Counted from the stretch's first letter, positions 36,456-45,487 are shown. The stretch is DNA of 64,000 nt from Streptococcus australis (GCF_901543175.1 NZ_LR594040.1:1302001-1366000), one strand, 5' to 3'. Notes: generated from the letters alone by a model not told the origin. Made by a program: numbers and translations.

Positions 36456-36926
36456 TTAGAATGGTAAATCATCATCTGAAATATCCAAAGGATTTGTTGC
36501 TCCAAATGGATTTTCATCACGTGAAAAGTCTGGTACTGATTGTGTAGGTGCTGTATAACTAGCAGTTGGTGCAGAATAAGCTCCACCTGTATGTCCCTCA
36601 CGCACACTACGGCTTTCCAACATTTGGAAATTATCAGCCACGACTTCCGTTACGTAGACACGTTGTCCTTGCTGGTTATCGTAACTACGAGTCTGGATAC
36701 GACCTGTGATCCCGATAAGAGAGCCTTTTTTAGCCCAGTTAGCAAGATTTTCAGCCTGTTGGCGCCACATAACGACATTGATGAAATCAGCCTCACGTTC
36801 GCCATTTTGACTCTTGAATGTACGGTTTACTGCAAGAGTAAAAGTCGCAACTGCTACATTTGATGGGGTATAACGCAACTCAGCGTCACGTGTCATACGC
36901 CCTACAAGTACAACATTGTTAATCAT
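36456..36926 (-). CDS. ssb: Single-stranded DNA-binding protein
   Basis: 156 residues. OB fold start [23 protein letters not shown], a flexible glycine/serine/proline-rich middle and the acidic tail DISDDDLPF that binds partner proteins. Location between rpsF and rpsR marks it as the housekeeping SSB rather than the competence SsbB. Keeps single strands open in replication and repair. Confidence 0.97.
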   Translation of the reverse strand: MINNVVLVGRMTRDAELRYTPSNVAVATFTLAVNRTFKSQNGEREADFINVVMWRQQAENLANWAKKGSLIGITGRIQTRSYDNQQGQRVYVTEVVADNFQMLESRSVREGHTGGAYSAPTASYTAPTQSVPDFSRDENPFGATNPLDISDDDLPF

Positions 36927-36937
36927 AATTTACCTTC

Positions 36938-37228
36938 TTACGCGTCAAGTTTGACGATCATGTGACGAAGAATGTCAGCGTTGATTTTTGAAAGACGGTC
37001 AAACTCTTTAAGAGCTGCGTCGTCGTTTGCTTCAACGTTAACGATGTGGTAAAGTCCTTCACGGAAATCTTGGATTTCGTATGCAAGACGACGTTTTTCC
37101 CATGATTTTGATTCAACAACAGTTGCACCGTTGTCAGTCAAGATAGAGTCAAAACGTGCTACCAAAGCGTTTTTCGCTTCTTCTTCAATGTTTGGACGAA
37201 TGATATAAAGAATTTCGTATTTAGCCAT
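36938..37228 (-). CDS. rpsF: 30S ribosomal protein bS6
   Basis: 96 residues, start [23 protein letters not shown], full length. Binds S18 in the ribosome. First gene of rpsF-ssb-rpsR, behind an AGGAGG site and a structured leader that may serve feedback control by S6-S18. Confidence 0.97.
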   Translation of the reverse strand: MAKYEILYIIRPNIEEEAKNALVARFDSILTDNGATVVESKSWEKRRLAYEIQDFREGLYHIVNVEANDDAALKEFDRLSKINADILRHMIVKLDA

Positions 37229-37249
37229 TGATATGTTCCTCCTTTTGGT

Positions 37250-37296
37250 CTAATGACCCCAAGACTTTGCAAGGGGTAAGTGAGGTTTGCTCACAA
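37250..37296 (-). promoter_or_regulatory. Structured rpsF leader, possible r-protein feedback element
   Basis: The 5' leader contains two small hairpins: GTGAG/CTCAC (37280-37284, 37290-37294) and ACCCC/GGGGT (37273-37277, 37256-37260) with a 12-base loop, just before the ribosome binding site. rpsF leaders in other bacteria bind S6-S18; I could not check the consensus bulge here. Confidence 0.5.
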
Positions 37297-37302
37297 TTAA
37301 CT

Positions 37303-37331
37303 ATTATACTAGAAATACTAATAGATAGCAA
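37303..37331 (-). promoter_or_regulatory. rpsF operon promoter
   Basis: Minus-strand TTGCTA (37326-37331), 17 bases, TATAAT (37303-37308). Confidence 0.85.
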
Positions 37332-37381
37332 GAGAAAAATGTAAAATAACTCTATTGCTTAGAAATGACATTCTCTTTCAG

Positions 37382-38560
37382 TTATAAAGCTCTGGCCATC
37401 TTTTTCAAAACGAAAAATAGCAAAAGACTCACCATTACTAAACTGAGCCCCAAGTAAAGGAAAGCTACTACAAAGCCTAGAGAATCAATCAGCCACCCCG
37501 TTAGAGGAAAAATAACAATCATACTCAGGCTGAACATCATGGAGTAGACACTTAGCATGGTTGCCCGTACCTCACTTGGGAGTCGCTTTTGTAAATCGTT
37601 GTCAAAAATCGGTTGAAAGAGAGCATATAAGGCGTTACTAATCAAGTAAATCAAAATATAAATTAGAGATGTGCCAATGTAGGAAAGCAAGTAGGTCACT
37701 CCCGTCAAGAGTACAAGAATTGGAAAGAGCTTTAAGGCTGAATACCTCTTTCCAATCTTACTCGCTAGATAAACTGCCCAGATATTCAAAACACTACCGA
37801 TTAGCATGACCATCGAAATCTGCCAACCTTCTAAGTCAGGCAGTTGATTTTGATAGTAAAAATAAAACATGCACATCAGAGTTCCGATGATTTGGGACAG
37901 AATCATCCAGCTAAAAAGACTGGGATTTCTCTGCAACTCCTCTTTGACAGTCCAAATAATTTTTTTCATGGTCAGACGCTCAGATTTTTGCGCTTTAATA
38001 CTAGGCTCTTTTAACATCCAAGTTAGGAAAAGAACGATTATAGAAGTGGCAATCATGATATAGTAGGTCAAGTGTAATTGACCATGAACAAAAAATCCCG
38101 CTAAAACGGTCCCCAAAGACCGAGTTCCTTCTGCTACTCCTGACATAAAACTTGAGATAGACAAGTAGCGCTCTTTTAATCCAGCCTCCACGGCCGAATC
38201 ATAAACCATGGCTGCACTCGTCCCCGAATCAAAATTATAAGACAAGGCACTCACCACCATCGCGAGGGCATAAATCCAAAAATTACCTTGCCCTACTAAC
38301 ATGAGAATAGACGACGCAATTCCAGCTATTCGACTTAAATACAGGTTGGTTTTATATGAATAGCGGTCAGCTAACATTCCAGAAGGAATTTCACAAATGA
38401 CACTGGTAGCATGAAAAATACTTTCCAATAAGCCAATCTGCCAAAGTGACATCCCATTTTGACTGAGAAATAAAATCCAAAAGCTAGTAATACCCAGAAA
38501 GGCAAAAAATTCCACTCCAGCCATGAGACCGATATTCTTCCGATAATTTGCTTTAAACAT
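37382..38560 (-). CDS. Major facilitator superfamily transporter
   Basis: 392 residues from MFKANYRKNIGLM (ATG 38558-38560 with AGGAG at a good distance; another ATG directly before is too close). Twelve membrane helices. The loop motif GMLADRYSYKTNLYLSR between helices 2 and 3 is the MFS motif A region. Could export a drug or small molecule; substrate unknown. No regulator adjoins it. Confidence 0.85.
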   Translation of the reverse strand: MFKANYRKNIGLMAGVEFFAFLGITSFWILFLSQNGMSLWQIGLLESIFHATSVICEIPSGMLADRYSYKTNLYLSRIAGIASSILMLVGQGNFWIYALAMVVSALSYNFDSGTSAAMVYDSAVEAGLKERYLSISSFMSGVAEGTRSLGTVLAGFFVHGQLHLTYYIMIATSIIVLFLTWMLKEPSIKAQKSERLTMKKIIWTVKEELQRNPSLFSWMILSQIIGTLMCMFYFYYQNQLPDLEGWQISMVMLIGSVLNIWAVYLASKIGKRYSALKLFPILVLLTGVTYLLSYIGTSLIYILIYLISNALYALFQPIFDNDLQKRLPSEVRATMLSVYSMMFSLSMIVIFPLTGWLIDSLGFVVAFLYLGLSLVMVSLLLFFVLKKMARAL

Positions 38561-38661
38561 CATTTCTCCTTTAACAAGTGTATATATCCTTGTGTTTGTC
38601 ACTTGTTAATTCTAACTTTACATGTTCCTCACCTCTTCCTTCAAGTATTATGGTATTTTGA

Positions 38662-38682
38662 AAAAACGCCCCTAGGGCGTTT
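38662..38682 (-). terminator. asnS terminator
   Basis: AACGCC / GGCGTT stem with an A/T-rich surround and T-run on the minus strand, beside the asnS stop. Confidence 0.85.
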
Positions 38683-38686
38683 CTTT

Positions 38687-40030
38687 TTATGGTTTGATAC
38701 GGTGCAACATACGTGGGAATGGAATCGCTTCACGGATGTGTTTTGTTCCAGCTGCAAAGGTTACCATACGCTCGATACCGATACCAAATCCACCGTGTGG
38801 AACAGTACCGTATTTACGAAGGTCAAGATAGAATTCGTACTCTGTACGATCCATACCAAGTTCATCCATCTTAGCGACAAGGGCATCGTAATCTTCCTCA
38901 CGCATGGAACCACCGATGATTTCTCCATAGCCTTCTGGTGCTAGCAAGTCAGCACAAAGCACGCGCTCTGGATTTCCAGGAACTGGTTTCATGTAGAAGG
39001 CCTTGATAGCTGCTGGGTAGTTCATGACAAATGTTGGCACACCAAAGTGGTTCGAAATCCAAGTTTCGTGTGGTGAACCGAAGTCATCTCCATGTTCCAA
39101 ATGCTCGTAGTCAGCATCAGCATCGTTTTCATGCTCTCGCAAGAGGTCAATGGCTTGATCATAAGTGATGCGTTTGAATGGCTCTGCAATGTAGCGTTTC
39201 AAGAGTTCTGTATCACGTTCCAAGGTTTCCAAGGCTTGTGGTGCACGATCCAAAACACCTTGGAGAAGGGCTTTAACATAGGCTTCTTGCAAGTCAAGTG
39301 ACTCGTCATGTGTCAAGTAAGAATACTCCGCATCCATCATCCAGAACTCAGTCAAGTGACGGCGCGTTTTTGATTTTTCAGCACGGAATACTGGACCAAA
39401 GTCAAATACGCGACCAAGAGCCATTGCACCCGCTTCAAGATAAAGCTGACCTGACTGGCTCAAATAGGCTGGGGTTCCGAAGTAGTCAGTTTCAAAGAGT
39501 TCTGTTGAGTCTTCTGCCGCATTTCCTGAAAGAATTGGGCTATCAAATTTCAAGAAACCATTCCTGTCAAAGAACTCATAGGTTGCATAGATGATAGCGT
39601 TACGGATTTGCATGACTGCTACTTGCTTACGAGAACGGAGCCACAAGTGACGGTTGTCCATCAAGAAGTCTGTTCCATGTTCTTTTGGAGTGATTGGGTA
39701 ATCTTGTGATTCACCGATGACTTCGATGTCTGTGATATCGAGCTCATAGCCAAACTTAGAACGCTCATCTTCTTTGACAATCCCTGTCACATAAACAGAA
39801 GTCTCTTGGCTCAAGTGTTTGATCGTTTCAAATTTTTCAAGGCCTACCTCTTCACCAAATTTTTCAATAAAGTTTGGTTTGAAGGCGACTCCTTGGAAAA
39901 AGGCTGTTCCGTCACGCAATTGCAAGAAGGCAATTTTCCCTTTTCCTGATTTGTTGGCAACCCAGGCTCCGATGGTCACTTCTTGACCAACGTAGTCTTT
40001 TACATCGATAATTGTTACACGTTTTGTCAT
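38687..40030 (-). CDS. asnS: Asparaginyl-tRNA synthetase
   Basis: 447 residues, class IIb. N-terminal OB fold at 1-125 ([24 protein letters not shown]), motif 2 [21 protein letters not shown] and motif 3 [12 protein letters not shown] at the end. Charges tRNA-Asn with asparagine. AAGGAAG before the ATG. I looked for a T-box leader and found no room for one. Confidence 0.97.
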   Translation of the reverse strand: MTKRVTIIDVKDYVGQEVTIGAWVANKSGKGKIAFLQLRDGTAFFQGVAFKPNFIEKFGEEVGLEKFETIKHLSQETSVYVTGIVKEDERSKFGYELDITDIEVIGESQDYPITPKEHGTDFLMDNRHLWLRSRKQVAVMQIRNAIIYATYEFFDRNGFLKFDSPILSGNAAEDSTELFETDYFGTPAYLSQSGQLYLEAGAMALGRVFDFGPVFRAEKSKTRRHLTEFWMMDAEYSYLTHDESLDLQEAYVKALLQGVLDRAPQALETLERDTELLKRYIAEPFKRITYDQAIDLLREHENDADADYEHLEHGDDFGSPHETWISNHFGVPTFVMNYPAAIKAFYMKPVPGNPERVLCADLLAPEGYGEIIGGSMREEDYDALVAKMDELGMDRTEYEFYLDLRKYGTVPHGGFGIGIERMVTFAAGTKHIREAIPFPRMLHRIKP

Positions 40031-40144
40031 AATCTATCTTCCTTTTTTCGTTTAACTTGTCCGAAGACATCATTACCCACTATTTTACCATAAATAGACT
40101 GTGATAGCTAGGTTCTACTAGAGAAAATTCGCGAGATTTTCGAT

Positions 40145-40175
40145 ACAAAAAATCTTCGCTAAAAAGGCGAAGATT
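40145..40175 (-). terminator. aspB terminator
   Basis: Perfect 9-bp stem AATCTTCGC / GCGAAGATT (40151-40159, 40167-40175) and T-run on the minus strand. Confidence 0.9.
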
Positions 40176-40182
40176 CTAAGTT

Positions 40183-41361
40183 TTATTTTTCCATAAATTG
40201 ATGCAAACGGCGAATAGCTTCTTTCAAAGTATCCAAGTCTGTGGCATAGCTGAGACGAACATTTTCTGGTGCTCCAAATCCTGCTCCTGTAATCAAGGCA
40301 AGACCGACTTCCTCAAGAATAGCCGTTGTAAAGTCCGTCACATCGGTATAGCCCTTCATCTCCATCGCTTTTTTAACATTTGGGAAAAGATAGAAAGCTC
40401 CTTGAGGCTTGACAACTTCAAATCCTGGCACTTGGCACAAGAGAGGATAAATGGTATTCAAACGTTCCTCAAATGCTTGGCGCATAGTTTCGACAGAGTC
40501 TTGTGGTCCAGTTAAGGCTTCAATGGTAGCATATTGTGATACAGCAGTCAGGTTTGAGGTTGTTTGACCTGTTAGCTTGCTCATAGCAGCAATAATCTCT
40601 GGATTTCCTACTGCATAACCTACCCGCCAACCAGTCATGGCATAAGCCTTAGAGACACCGTTGATAACAATAGTTTGCTTGCGAATCGCTTCTGACAGAC
40701 TAGAAATTGGAACAAATTCATTTCCGTTATAAACCAGACGTCCGTAGATATCATCTGCTAGGATGAGAATATCATGTTCCACAGCCCAATTTCCGATGGC
40801 TAGCAATTCGTCACGAGTGTAAATCATACCGGTCGGATTCGATGGCGAATTGAGAACCAAGACCTTGGTCTTATCTGTTCGGGCCGCTTCAAGCTGCTCG
40901 ACTGTTACTTTAAAGTGATTGTCTTCCTTGGCTTGGACAAAGACCGGCACACCTTCTGCCATCTTGACTTGGTCTCCATAACTGACCCAGTATGGTGTAG
41001 GGATGATGACCTCATCACCTGGATTGACCACAGCCATAAAAAAGGTATAGAGAGAGAACTTAGCACCTGTGGCAAAGGTAACCTCGTTGGCTGCTACGGA
41101 ATAGCCATAGTAGCGTTCAAAATAGGTATTAACCGCTGCCTTTAAGTCTGGTAGACCTGAAGCAACTGTATAAAAGGAAGCTCGACCATCACGAATCGCT
41201 TCCACCGCCGCATCCTGAATATTTTCAGGAGTATGAAAATCTGGCTGTCCCAAGGTTAAGAAAAGAACATCTTTTCCTTGAGCTTTTAATGCTTTGGCTC
41301 TTGCATCACTGGCTAGAGTGACACTTTCTTCCATTTCTAGTACACGCTTGGATAGTTTCAT
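40183..41361 (-). CDS. aspB: Class I aminotransferase (aspartate aminotransferase-like)
   Basis: 392 residues of the aminotransferase I family (subgroup Ib). PLP lysine in NGVSKAYAMTGWRVGYA near residue 235, the asparagine/aspartate sites in NSPSNPTGMIY and ILADDIYGRLVY. Makes aspartate from oxaloacetate and glutamate, probably feeding asparagine and lysine. Lies 9 bases after tseB and ahead of asnS, which has its own terminator between. Confidence 0.92.
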   Translation of the reverse strand: MKLSKRVLEMEESVTLASDARAKALKAQGKDVLFLTLGQPDFHTPENIQDAAVEAIRDGRASFYTVASGLPDLKAAVNTYFERYYGYSVAANEVTFATGAKFSLYTFFMAVVNPGDEVIIPTPYWVSYGDQVKMAEGVPVFVQAKEDNHFKVTVEQLEAARTDKTKVLVLNSPSNPTGMIYTRDELLAIGNWAVEHDILILADDIYGRLVYNGNEFVPISSLSEAIRKQTIVINGVSKAYAMTGWRVGYAVGNPEIIAAMSKLTGQTTSNLTAVSQYATIEALTGPQDSVETMRQAFEERLNTIYPLLCQVPGFEVVKPQGAFYLFPNVKKAMEMKGYTDVTDFTTAILEEVGLALITGAGFGAPENVRLSYATDLDTLKEAIRRLHQFMEK

Positions 41362-41370
41362 ATGCCCTCC

Positions 41371-41847
41371 TTATTGGATCACTGCTCCTGTTTCAAAGTC
41401 CACCAGATAGTACTGGTTTCCAGACTTAACTTCCCAAATCGGCTTGTCCTGATAGCGACCAAAGGTGACTTTGTCAATGTCGCTAGCTCCTTTTTCCCTC
41501 GAAATCGTCGCCGCCTTGTCTTGAGAAATCCCCTTATCTAGCTGATAAACGTAAATCTTGTGGTCATTCTTTTCGATTAGCACGGCAATGGCCTCTTGCT
41601 TTTTATTATGCCCCAGAAGGCTGTAATAAGCTTCCGAACCATTAAAAAAATCAACCTGATCTGCTTTTTCTAATTCTGCATACTGCTTGGCCAGTTTTTC
41701 TCCCTCAACCCTAGCATCTTGATAGGGTTTCATGCTGAGGGAAATCAGGTAAAGAAAGGATCCAGTCAGCACTAGTAGCACCAAAGAAATGCCGATTCCG
41801 TATTGTATAAGTAGCTTGTTTTTTGCTTTTTTCTGTCTTAGTTTCAC
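41371..41847 (-). CDS. DUF5590 cell-wall elongation regulator TseB-like protein (YpmB)
   Basis: 158 residues with GTG start at 41845-41847, one membrane helix (about 12-35) and an extracellular PepSY-like domain ending in FGRYQDKPIWEVKSGNQYYLVDFETGAVIQ. B. subtilis YpmB (TseB) helps the elongasome through PBP2A. Upstream of the GTG is no ribosome binding site at a usable distance, but a promoter ends 6 bases before it, so the mRNA seems leaderless. A tiny ATG-GTA-AAA-TAG with a good site lies inside the promoter and is probably not expressed. Confidence 0.82.
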   Translation of the reverse strand: MKLRQKKAKNKLLIQYGIGISLVLLVLTGSFLYLISLSMKPYQDARVEGEKLAKQYAELEKADQVDFFNGSEAYYSLLGHNKKQEAIAVLIEKNDHKIYVYQLDKGISQDKAATISREKGASDIDKVTFGRYQDKPIWEVKSGNQYYLVDFETGAVIQ

Positions 41848-41853
41848 TCGTCT

Positions 41854-41882
41854 ATTTTACCATCTCTCTTCCTTTATTACAA
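41854..41882 (-). promoter_or_regulatory. tseB-like promoter, leaderless layout
   Basis: Minus-strand TTGTAA (41877-41882), 17 bases, TAAAAT (41854-41859) with TGG extension; predicted start site falls on the G of the GTG start. Confidence 0.8.
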
Positions 41883-41931
41883 GTGAAGACAGGAACATTC
41901 TGAGATAATTTCCCTATAAAATCCATGCCTC

Positions 41932-41960
41932 TTGTATTTCTATTTATTTATTGATAGAAT
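41932..41960 (+). promoter_or_regulatory. marR promoter, leaderless layout
   Basis: TTGTAT (41932-41937), 17 bases, TAGAAT (41955-41960) with TGA extension; predicted start site is 41967, the A of the ATG. Confidence 0.82.
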
Positions 41961-41966
41961 ACCCTT

Positions 41967-42413
41967 ATGAAACAATATTTGAAAGAAAAAATTTTCCAAA
42001 ATCAATTAGACTTGAAAACGGCTATCGTTCTCAATAAAGCGATGCGAAGTTTTAAACCTTATGAAACCAAGGCTGCCAAAGAACACGGACTAACCCCTAC
42101 TCAATTTTCCGTTCTGGAGACTCTCTATAGCAAGGGAGAACTGCGCATTCAGGATTTGATTGAAAAAATTCTAGCCACTTCTGGAAACATGACTGTTGTT
42201 ATTCGAAACATGATTCGAGATGGGTGGATTTCTAGAACTTGTGACCCAAAAGACCGTCGTTCTTTTTTCCTGAAACTAACACCAGCTGGACGCAAAAAAA
42301 TTGAAGAGGTTCTTCCTGACCATATTAACTCTGTTGTAGATGCTTTTAGTATCTTAGAAGATGGAGAAAAAGAGGATTTGATTCGGATTTTAAAAAAATT
42401 TAAAAATTTGTGA
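41967..42413 (+). CDS. MarR-family transcriptional regulator
   Basis: 148 residues. Winged helix region LTPTQFSVLETLYSKGELRIQDLIEKILATSGNMTVVIRNMIRDGWI and wing SRTCDPKDRRSFFLKLTPAGRKKIEE. Likely controls the FMN reductase gene 90 bases downstream, in the style of MarR proteins sensing quinones or oxidants; this link is inference from position. Start codon directly follows the promoter, with no ribosome binding site. Confidence 0.9.
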   Translation: MKQYLKEKIFQNQLDLKTAIVLNKAMRSFKPYETKAAKEHGLTPTQFSVLETLYSKGELRIQDLIEKILATSGNMTVVIRNMIRDGWISRTCDPKDRRSFFLKLTPAGRKKIEEVLPDHINSVVDAFSILEDGEKEDLIRILKKFKNL

Positions 42414-42422
42414 GCAAAATTA

Positions 42423-42451
42423 TTGCTAATTAGTATTATTTGTTGTAACAT
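42423..42451 (+). promoter_or_regulatory. Possible promoter/operator of the FMN reductase gene
   Basis: TTGCTA (42423-42428), 17 bases, TAACAT (42446-42451). The palindrome CTAATTAG (42427-42434) follows the -35 and could be an operator for the adjacent MarR protein. Confidence 0.4.
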
Positions 42452-42503
42452 AGGTGGTAACAAAAGAGTTCGCTCTTTAAATTTTAACTAAAGGAGACAC
42501 ATC

Positions 42504-43052
42504 ATGTCTAAAAAAGTACTATTTATCGTCGGATCACTACGCCAAGGTTCTTTCAACCACCAAATGGCCCTCGAAGCTGAAAAAGCACTTGCTGGCAAAG
42601 TGGAAGTTAGCTATCTTGATTACTCAGCTGTTCCTCTCTTCAGCCAAGATCTCGAAGTTCCAACTCATCCAGCTGTAGCTGCCGCTCGCGAAGCTGTCCT
42701 TGCAGCCGATGCCATCTGGATCTTCTCCCCAGTCTACAACTTCTCTATCCCTGGAACAGTGAAGAACTTGCTTGACTGGCTCTCGCGCGCCCTTGACTTG
42801 ACAGATACACGTAGTGCTTCTGCCCTCCAAGACAAGTTTGTTACTGTCTCATCTGTAGCCAATGCAGGTCACGAGCAACTCTTTGCGATTTACAAAGACC
42901 TCTTGCCTTTTATCCGTACACAAGTCGTTGGTGACTTTACTGCCGCGCGTGTCAATGACTCTGCTTGGGCAGATGGACAATTGGTGTTAGAAGAAACAAC
43001 TGTTTCATCCCTTGCCAAACAAGCTGACAACCTTCTTGCAGCCATCAATTAA
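42504..43052 (+). CDS. NADPH-dependent FMN reductase
   Basis: 182 residues of the flavodoxin-like FMN reductase family. Phosphate-binding loop GSLRQGSFNHQMA at 11-23, flavin contacts SPVYNFSIPGTVKNLLDWLSRA near 75 and SSVANAGHEQL near 115. Probably reduces quinones or flavin using NADPH. AAAGGAG before the ATG. Codon use is more GC-rich than its neighbours, which suggests high expression. Confidence 0.9.
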   Translation: MSKKVLFIVGSLRQGSFNHQMALEAEKALAGKVEVSYLDYSAVPLFSQDLEVPTHPAVAAAREAVLAADAIWIFSPVYNFSIPGTVKNLLDWLSRALDLTDTRSASALQDKFVTVSSVANAGHEQLFAIYKDLLPFIRTQVVGDFTAARVNDSAWADGQLVLEETTVSSLAKQADNLLAAIN

Positions 43053-43059
43053 TCAAGCA

Positions 43060-43085
43060 AAAACCAGCTCATGCGAGCTGGTTTT
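43060..43085. terminator. Bidirectional terminator between FMN reductase and yaaA
   Basis: Perfect 11-bp stem AAAACCAGCTC (43060-43070) / GAGCTGGTTTT (43075-43085). Confidence 0.92.
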
Positions 43086-43812
43086 ATGCTTGTTTCACAA
43101 AGACGAGTTCTAAGTCACTTGATAAATCAGGTCGGTAGTCAAAGCCTGCGAAGCGGAGCTTACGAGCTTGCTCAACTGTTTGAACTTGCCCTTCTATCAA
43201 GGCGGTTAAAAAGGCACCCCGAGCTTTCTTGGAAATAGTTGAATGAATTTTCAGCTGCCCAGCCTTGTCCTCCATAAATTTGAAGGTCACCATCTTTTCT
43301 CTGATTTCCTTTGAAAATACTGTTTCAAACTCTGATGACAAGAGAGAAAATATCAAGTCCTCATCCTGTAGGGCCTCATCGTAGGCTAGTTTCCAATGGC
43401 TCTTTAGGGTTTTACCAGCCACTTTTAACTTCATCAAGAAATCCAAACGGTGAGGAGCCATAGGTGATAAGGCTGGAACAACACCATACAAAGCTGAGGT
43501 AATCAGGACATGATCTTCCAGATAGGCTTGTTCATGCTCGGTCAATTTATCTCGTTTGATGTGGCGATACATGAGACCATCAAATAGTTTCAAAGCTGGA
43601 TAGTTTTTGGCTCTTTGTTCTTTTAAGGCTTGAATGCGTTCATATTCCTCTTGCGCTTTTTCGGCAGAGATTTTGTAAAACTTCTCTAGTTCTTGAGTAG
43701 AGTAAGACGCTAGTTCATCTAGAACAGCCTGACTTTCTTTTCTCAAGGGAGTCGCTACTATACTAGGAAGATTGGTGTTCATTTCTTTTGCTGTTGGGAT
43801 TAAAATTTTCAT
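43084..43812 (-). CDS. yaaA: Peroxide stress protein YaaA
   Basis: 242 residues, UPF0246. Start MKILIPTAKEMN, middle LFDGLMYRHIKRDKL and LKSHWKLAYDEALQ, and near the C-terminus TISKKARGAFLTAL. E. coli YaaA limits free iron during peroxide stress. The ATG comes 6 bases after an extended -10 box and lacks a ribosome binding site, so the mRNA is probably leaderless. Confidence 0.92.
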   Translation of the reverse strand: MKILIPTAKEMNTNLPSIVATPLRKESQAVLDELASYSTQELEKFYKISAEKAQEEYERIQALKEQRAKNYPALKLFDGLMYRHIKRDKLTEHEQAYLEDHVLITSALYGVVPALSPMAPHRLDFLMKLKVAGKTLKSHWKLAYDEALQDEDLIFSLLSSEFETVFSKEIREKMVTFKFMEDKAGQLKIHSTISKKARGAFLTALIEGQVQTVEQARKLRFAGFDYRPDLSSDLELVFVKQA

Positions 43813-43818
43813 ATTGTT

Positions 43819-43827
43819 AGTGTAGCA
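43819..43827 (-). promoter_or_regulatory. Extended -10 promoter of yaaA, leaderless layout
   Basis: TGCTACACT on the minus strand (TACACT at 43819-43824); predicted start site at 43812, the A of the ATG. The -35 (TTGGTC, 43842-43847) is weak. Confidence 0.7.
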
Positions 43828-43857
43828 TATTTTTCAATCACGACCAAGAATTTCATC

Positions 43858-43885
43858 TTAAAAACCTCGGTTTATACCAAGGTTT
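43858..43885 (-). terminator. Terminator after the large membrane protein gene
   Basis: 10-bp stem AAACCTTGGT / ACCGAGGTTT on the minus strand with one G-U pair, followed by TTTTAAG. Confidence 0.8.
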
Positions 43886-43891
43886 CTTTGT

Positions 43892-45487
43892 TTACTTCAC
43901 TTTAAAGGTCTTGAGGTAATTATCTTTTCCAACTTGACCTTCGAAGGATTGGCCATTTTCAAGGTAAGGAAGGTCGTCTGATACGTAGGCCTTGACCTTG
44001 TAGATTTTGCCATCAACTTTAAAGAAGTAGACGGTGTCTCCCTTGATGACAGCTGATTTCAGATCCGCAACCACACCCTTGATATTTTCTATCGTTTCAT
44101 TATCCAGCTCGAGGTCGTTTTTATTGGCATATTTGCTGAGGAGTTCATCTACTGTAGCTGCTACGATGACGTTTTGGTACTCCACTGCATCGACCAAAGC
44201 ATACTCCTTAACCAAGCCTGCATTGTCCTTCAAGCCCATGATATAGAGCGGTTTGTCGTTGAGATTGACAAGGATAGGGAAGGTCGCCTTGTAGGCTTTC
44301 TCCTGCACGGCTCCTTCTGCGGACGCACGGGCAGATTCTTCGGTTGCTGATGCTAGATTGTACTTGGTGATTTCACCAGTTCGCATGTTTTCAAGGATAA
44401 AACCTAGATTACTTTCGTCAGCATTTGCTGAAGTCACCCCCGTGTAGAGATAAATGTCATTTCCGATAGAAAGATAGTTATAGCCCTCTGTCGTTTGGGT
44501 AACATTTTTCTTAGAAATCAAGGCATTCCAGAAGCCGTCTTTATACTTGCCGTTGTAGTTGATTTGTTCGATGGTTTCTTCGGCCGGATAGACACGGTCC
44601 ACCCATTCTGGCACTTCATCCAAGCTATATTCCTTGGTTTCTCCATTAGCAGCATCCAAGATAATAACAGATGAAGGGCGAGGCACTCCAAGACCAAACT
44701 GTTTTTGATAAACGGTTGCTACATAGAAAGGATTGCCTTCATCATCCACCTCAAAGGACGGAGTTTTAAAAATCTTGGTCGGATACTTGATTCGAAGATG
44801 ACGTTTGACGTCACGGTTAAAATACTCAGAGTCCGAATACTTCATCGGTGTTTTTAAATCCACCAATTCCGCATTTCCTGTCACCATATCAACCTTGATA
44901 TACTCGCCAATTCCCTTGGCTTGATTGTTGAACCATTTGATAGGGTCTGCGTATTCTAGTGGCGTAACCCGATAAGGTTTCCCATCAATCGTCAGTTGGG
45001 TATAGGTATCTGCTGCTACGTACTGGGATACCTTGTCCGTCAGAGAGCCTAGATAACGGTCTCCAATCTTTTCTGCAGTGCTTCGATCCAAGATTGGAAC
45101 CTTACTGGTATCACTCTTAGGAAAGTCTTTAAAGTCTTTTTCTGTGATAGAAACCACATTGGCATAGTTTTTAGCCTGGAAAAAGCTAGAGGTCACTAGA
45201 CTTACCAGACCAGCAAGGACAAAGATAAGGCCTGCAGCCAGCAACAATCCTCCACCTAATTTATTAAAATGAAGCCCTTCTAGATTGAGTTCGTTGGCAA
45301 CCTTGCCATGACGTACGTGAACTGTCTTGAAAGGATTGGTATCCCTTCGGAAACTAAACAAAATCCCCATCACCACCAAATGACCACAGAGGAAAAAAAT
45401 ACATTCCCAGCTGGTGAGATTGAGTGGTGGTAAAAAGATATACCAGGTCGTTGCGATAAAAACAATTTCAAAAAGGATGCGTTTCAT
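43892..45487 (-). CDS. Large membrane-anchored protein with extracellular domain, unknown function
   Basis: 531 residues. Three membrane helices near 5-21, 30-47 and 77-102, then about 430 residues that should lie outside the cell, rich in beta strands with repeated patterns such as EYIKVDMVTGNAELVDL, FILENMRTGEITKYNL and VIILDAANGETKEYSL. These look like repeated 'value from metadata' blades. I do not recognise a known domain. It lies 11 bases after the deformylase-like gene and would be co-transcribed with it. Confidence 0.75.
   Translation of the reverse strand: MKRILFEIVFIATTWYIFLPPLNLTSWECIFFLCGHLVVMGILFSFRRDTNPFKTVHVRHGKVANELNLEGLHFNKLGGGLLLAAGLIFVLAGLVSLVTSSFFQAKNYANVVSITEKDFKDFPKSDTSKVPILDRSTAEKIGDRYLGSLTDKVSQYVAADTYTQLTIDGKPYRVTPLEYADPIKWFNNQAKGIGEYIKVDMVTGNAELVDLKTPMKYSDSEYFNRDVKRHLRIKYPTKIFKTPSFEVDDEGNPFYVATVYQKQFGLGVPRPSSVIILDAANGETKEYSLDEVPEWVDRVYPAEETIEQINYNGKYKDGFWNALISKKNVTQTTEGYNYLSIGNDIYLYTGVTSANADESNLGFILENMRTGEITKYNLASATEESARASAEGAVQEKAYKATFPILVNLNDKPLYIMGLKDNAGLVKEYALVDAVEYQNVIVAATVDELLSKYANKNDLELDNETIENIKGVVADLKSAVIKGDTVYFFKVDGKIYKVKAYVSDDLPYLENGQSFEGQVGKDNYLKTFKVK

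Noticed and set aside
40031..40182. T-box leader before asnS
   Set aside because: Only about 150 bases, mostly occupied by the aspB terminator; no T-box core sequence.
42463..42478. AAAGAG-TTCG-CTCTTT hairpin after marR as terminator
   Set aside because: Short AT-rich stem without a real T-run; the downstream reductase gene may well be co-transcribed. Could be a processing or operator site, not enough to call.
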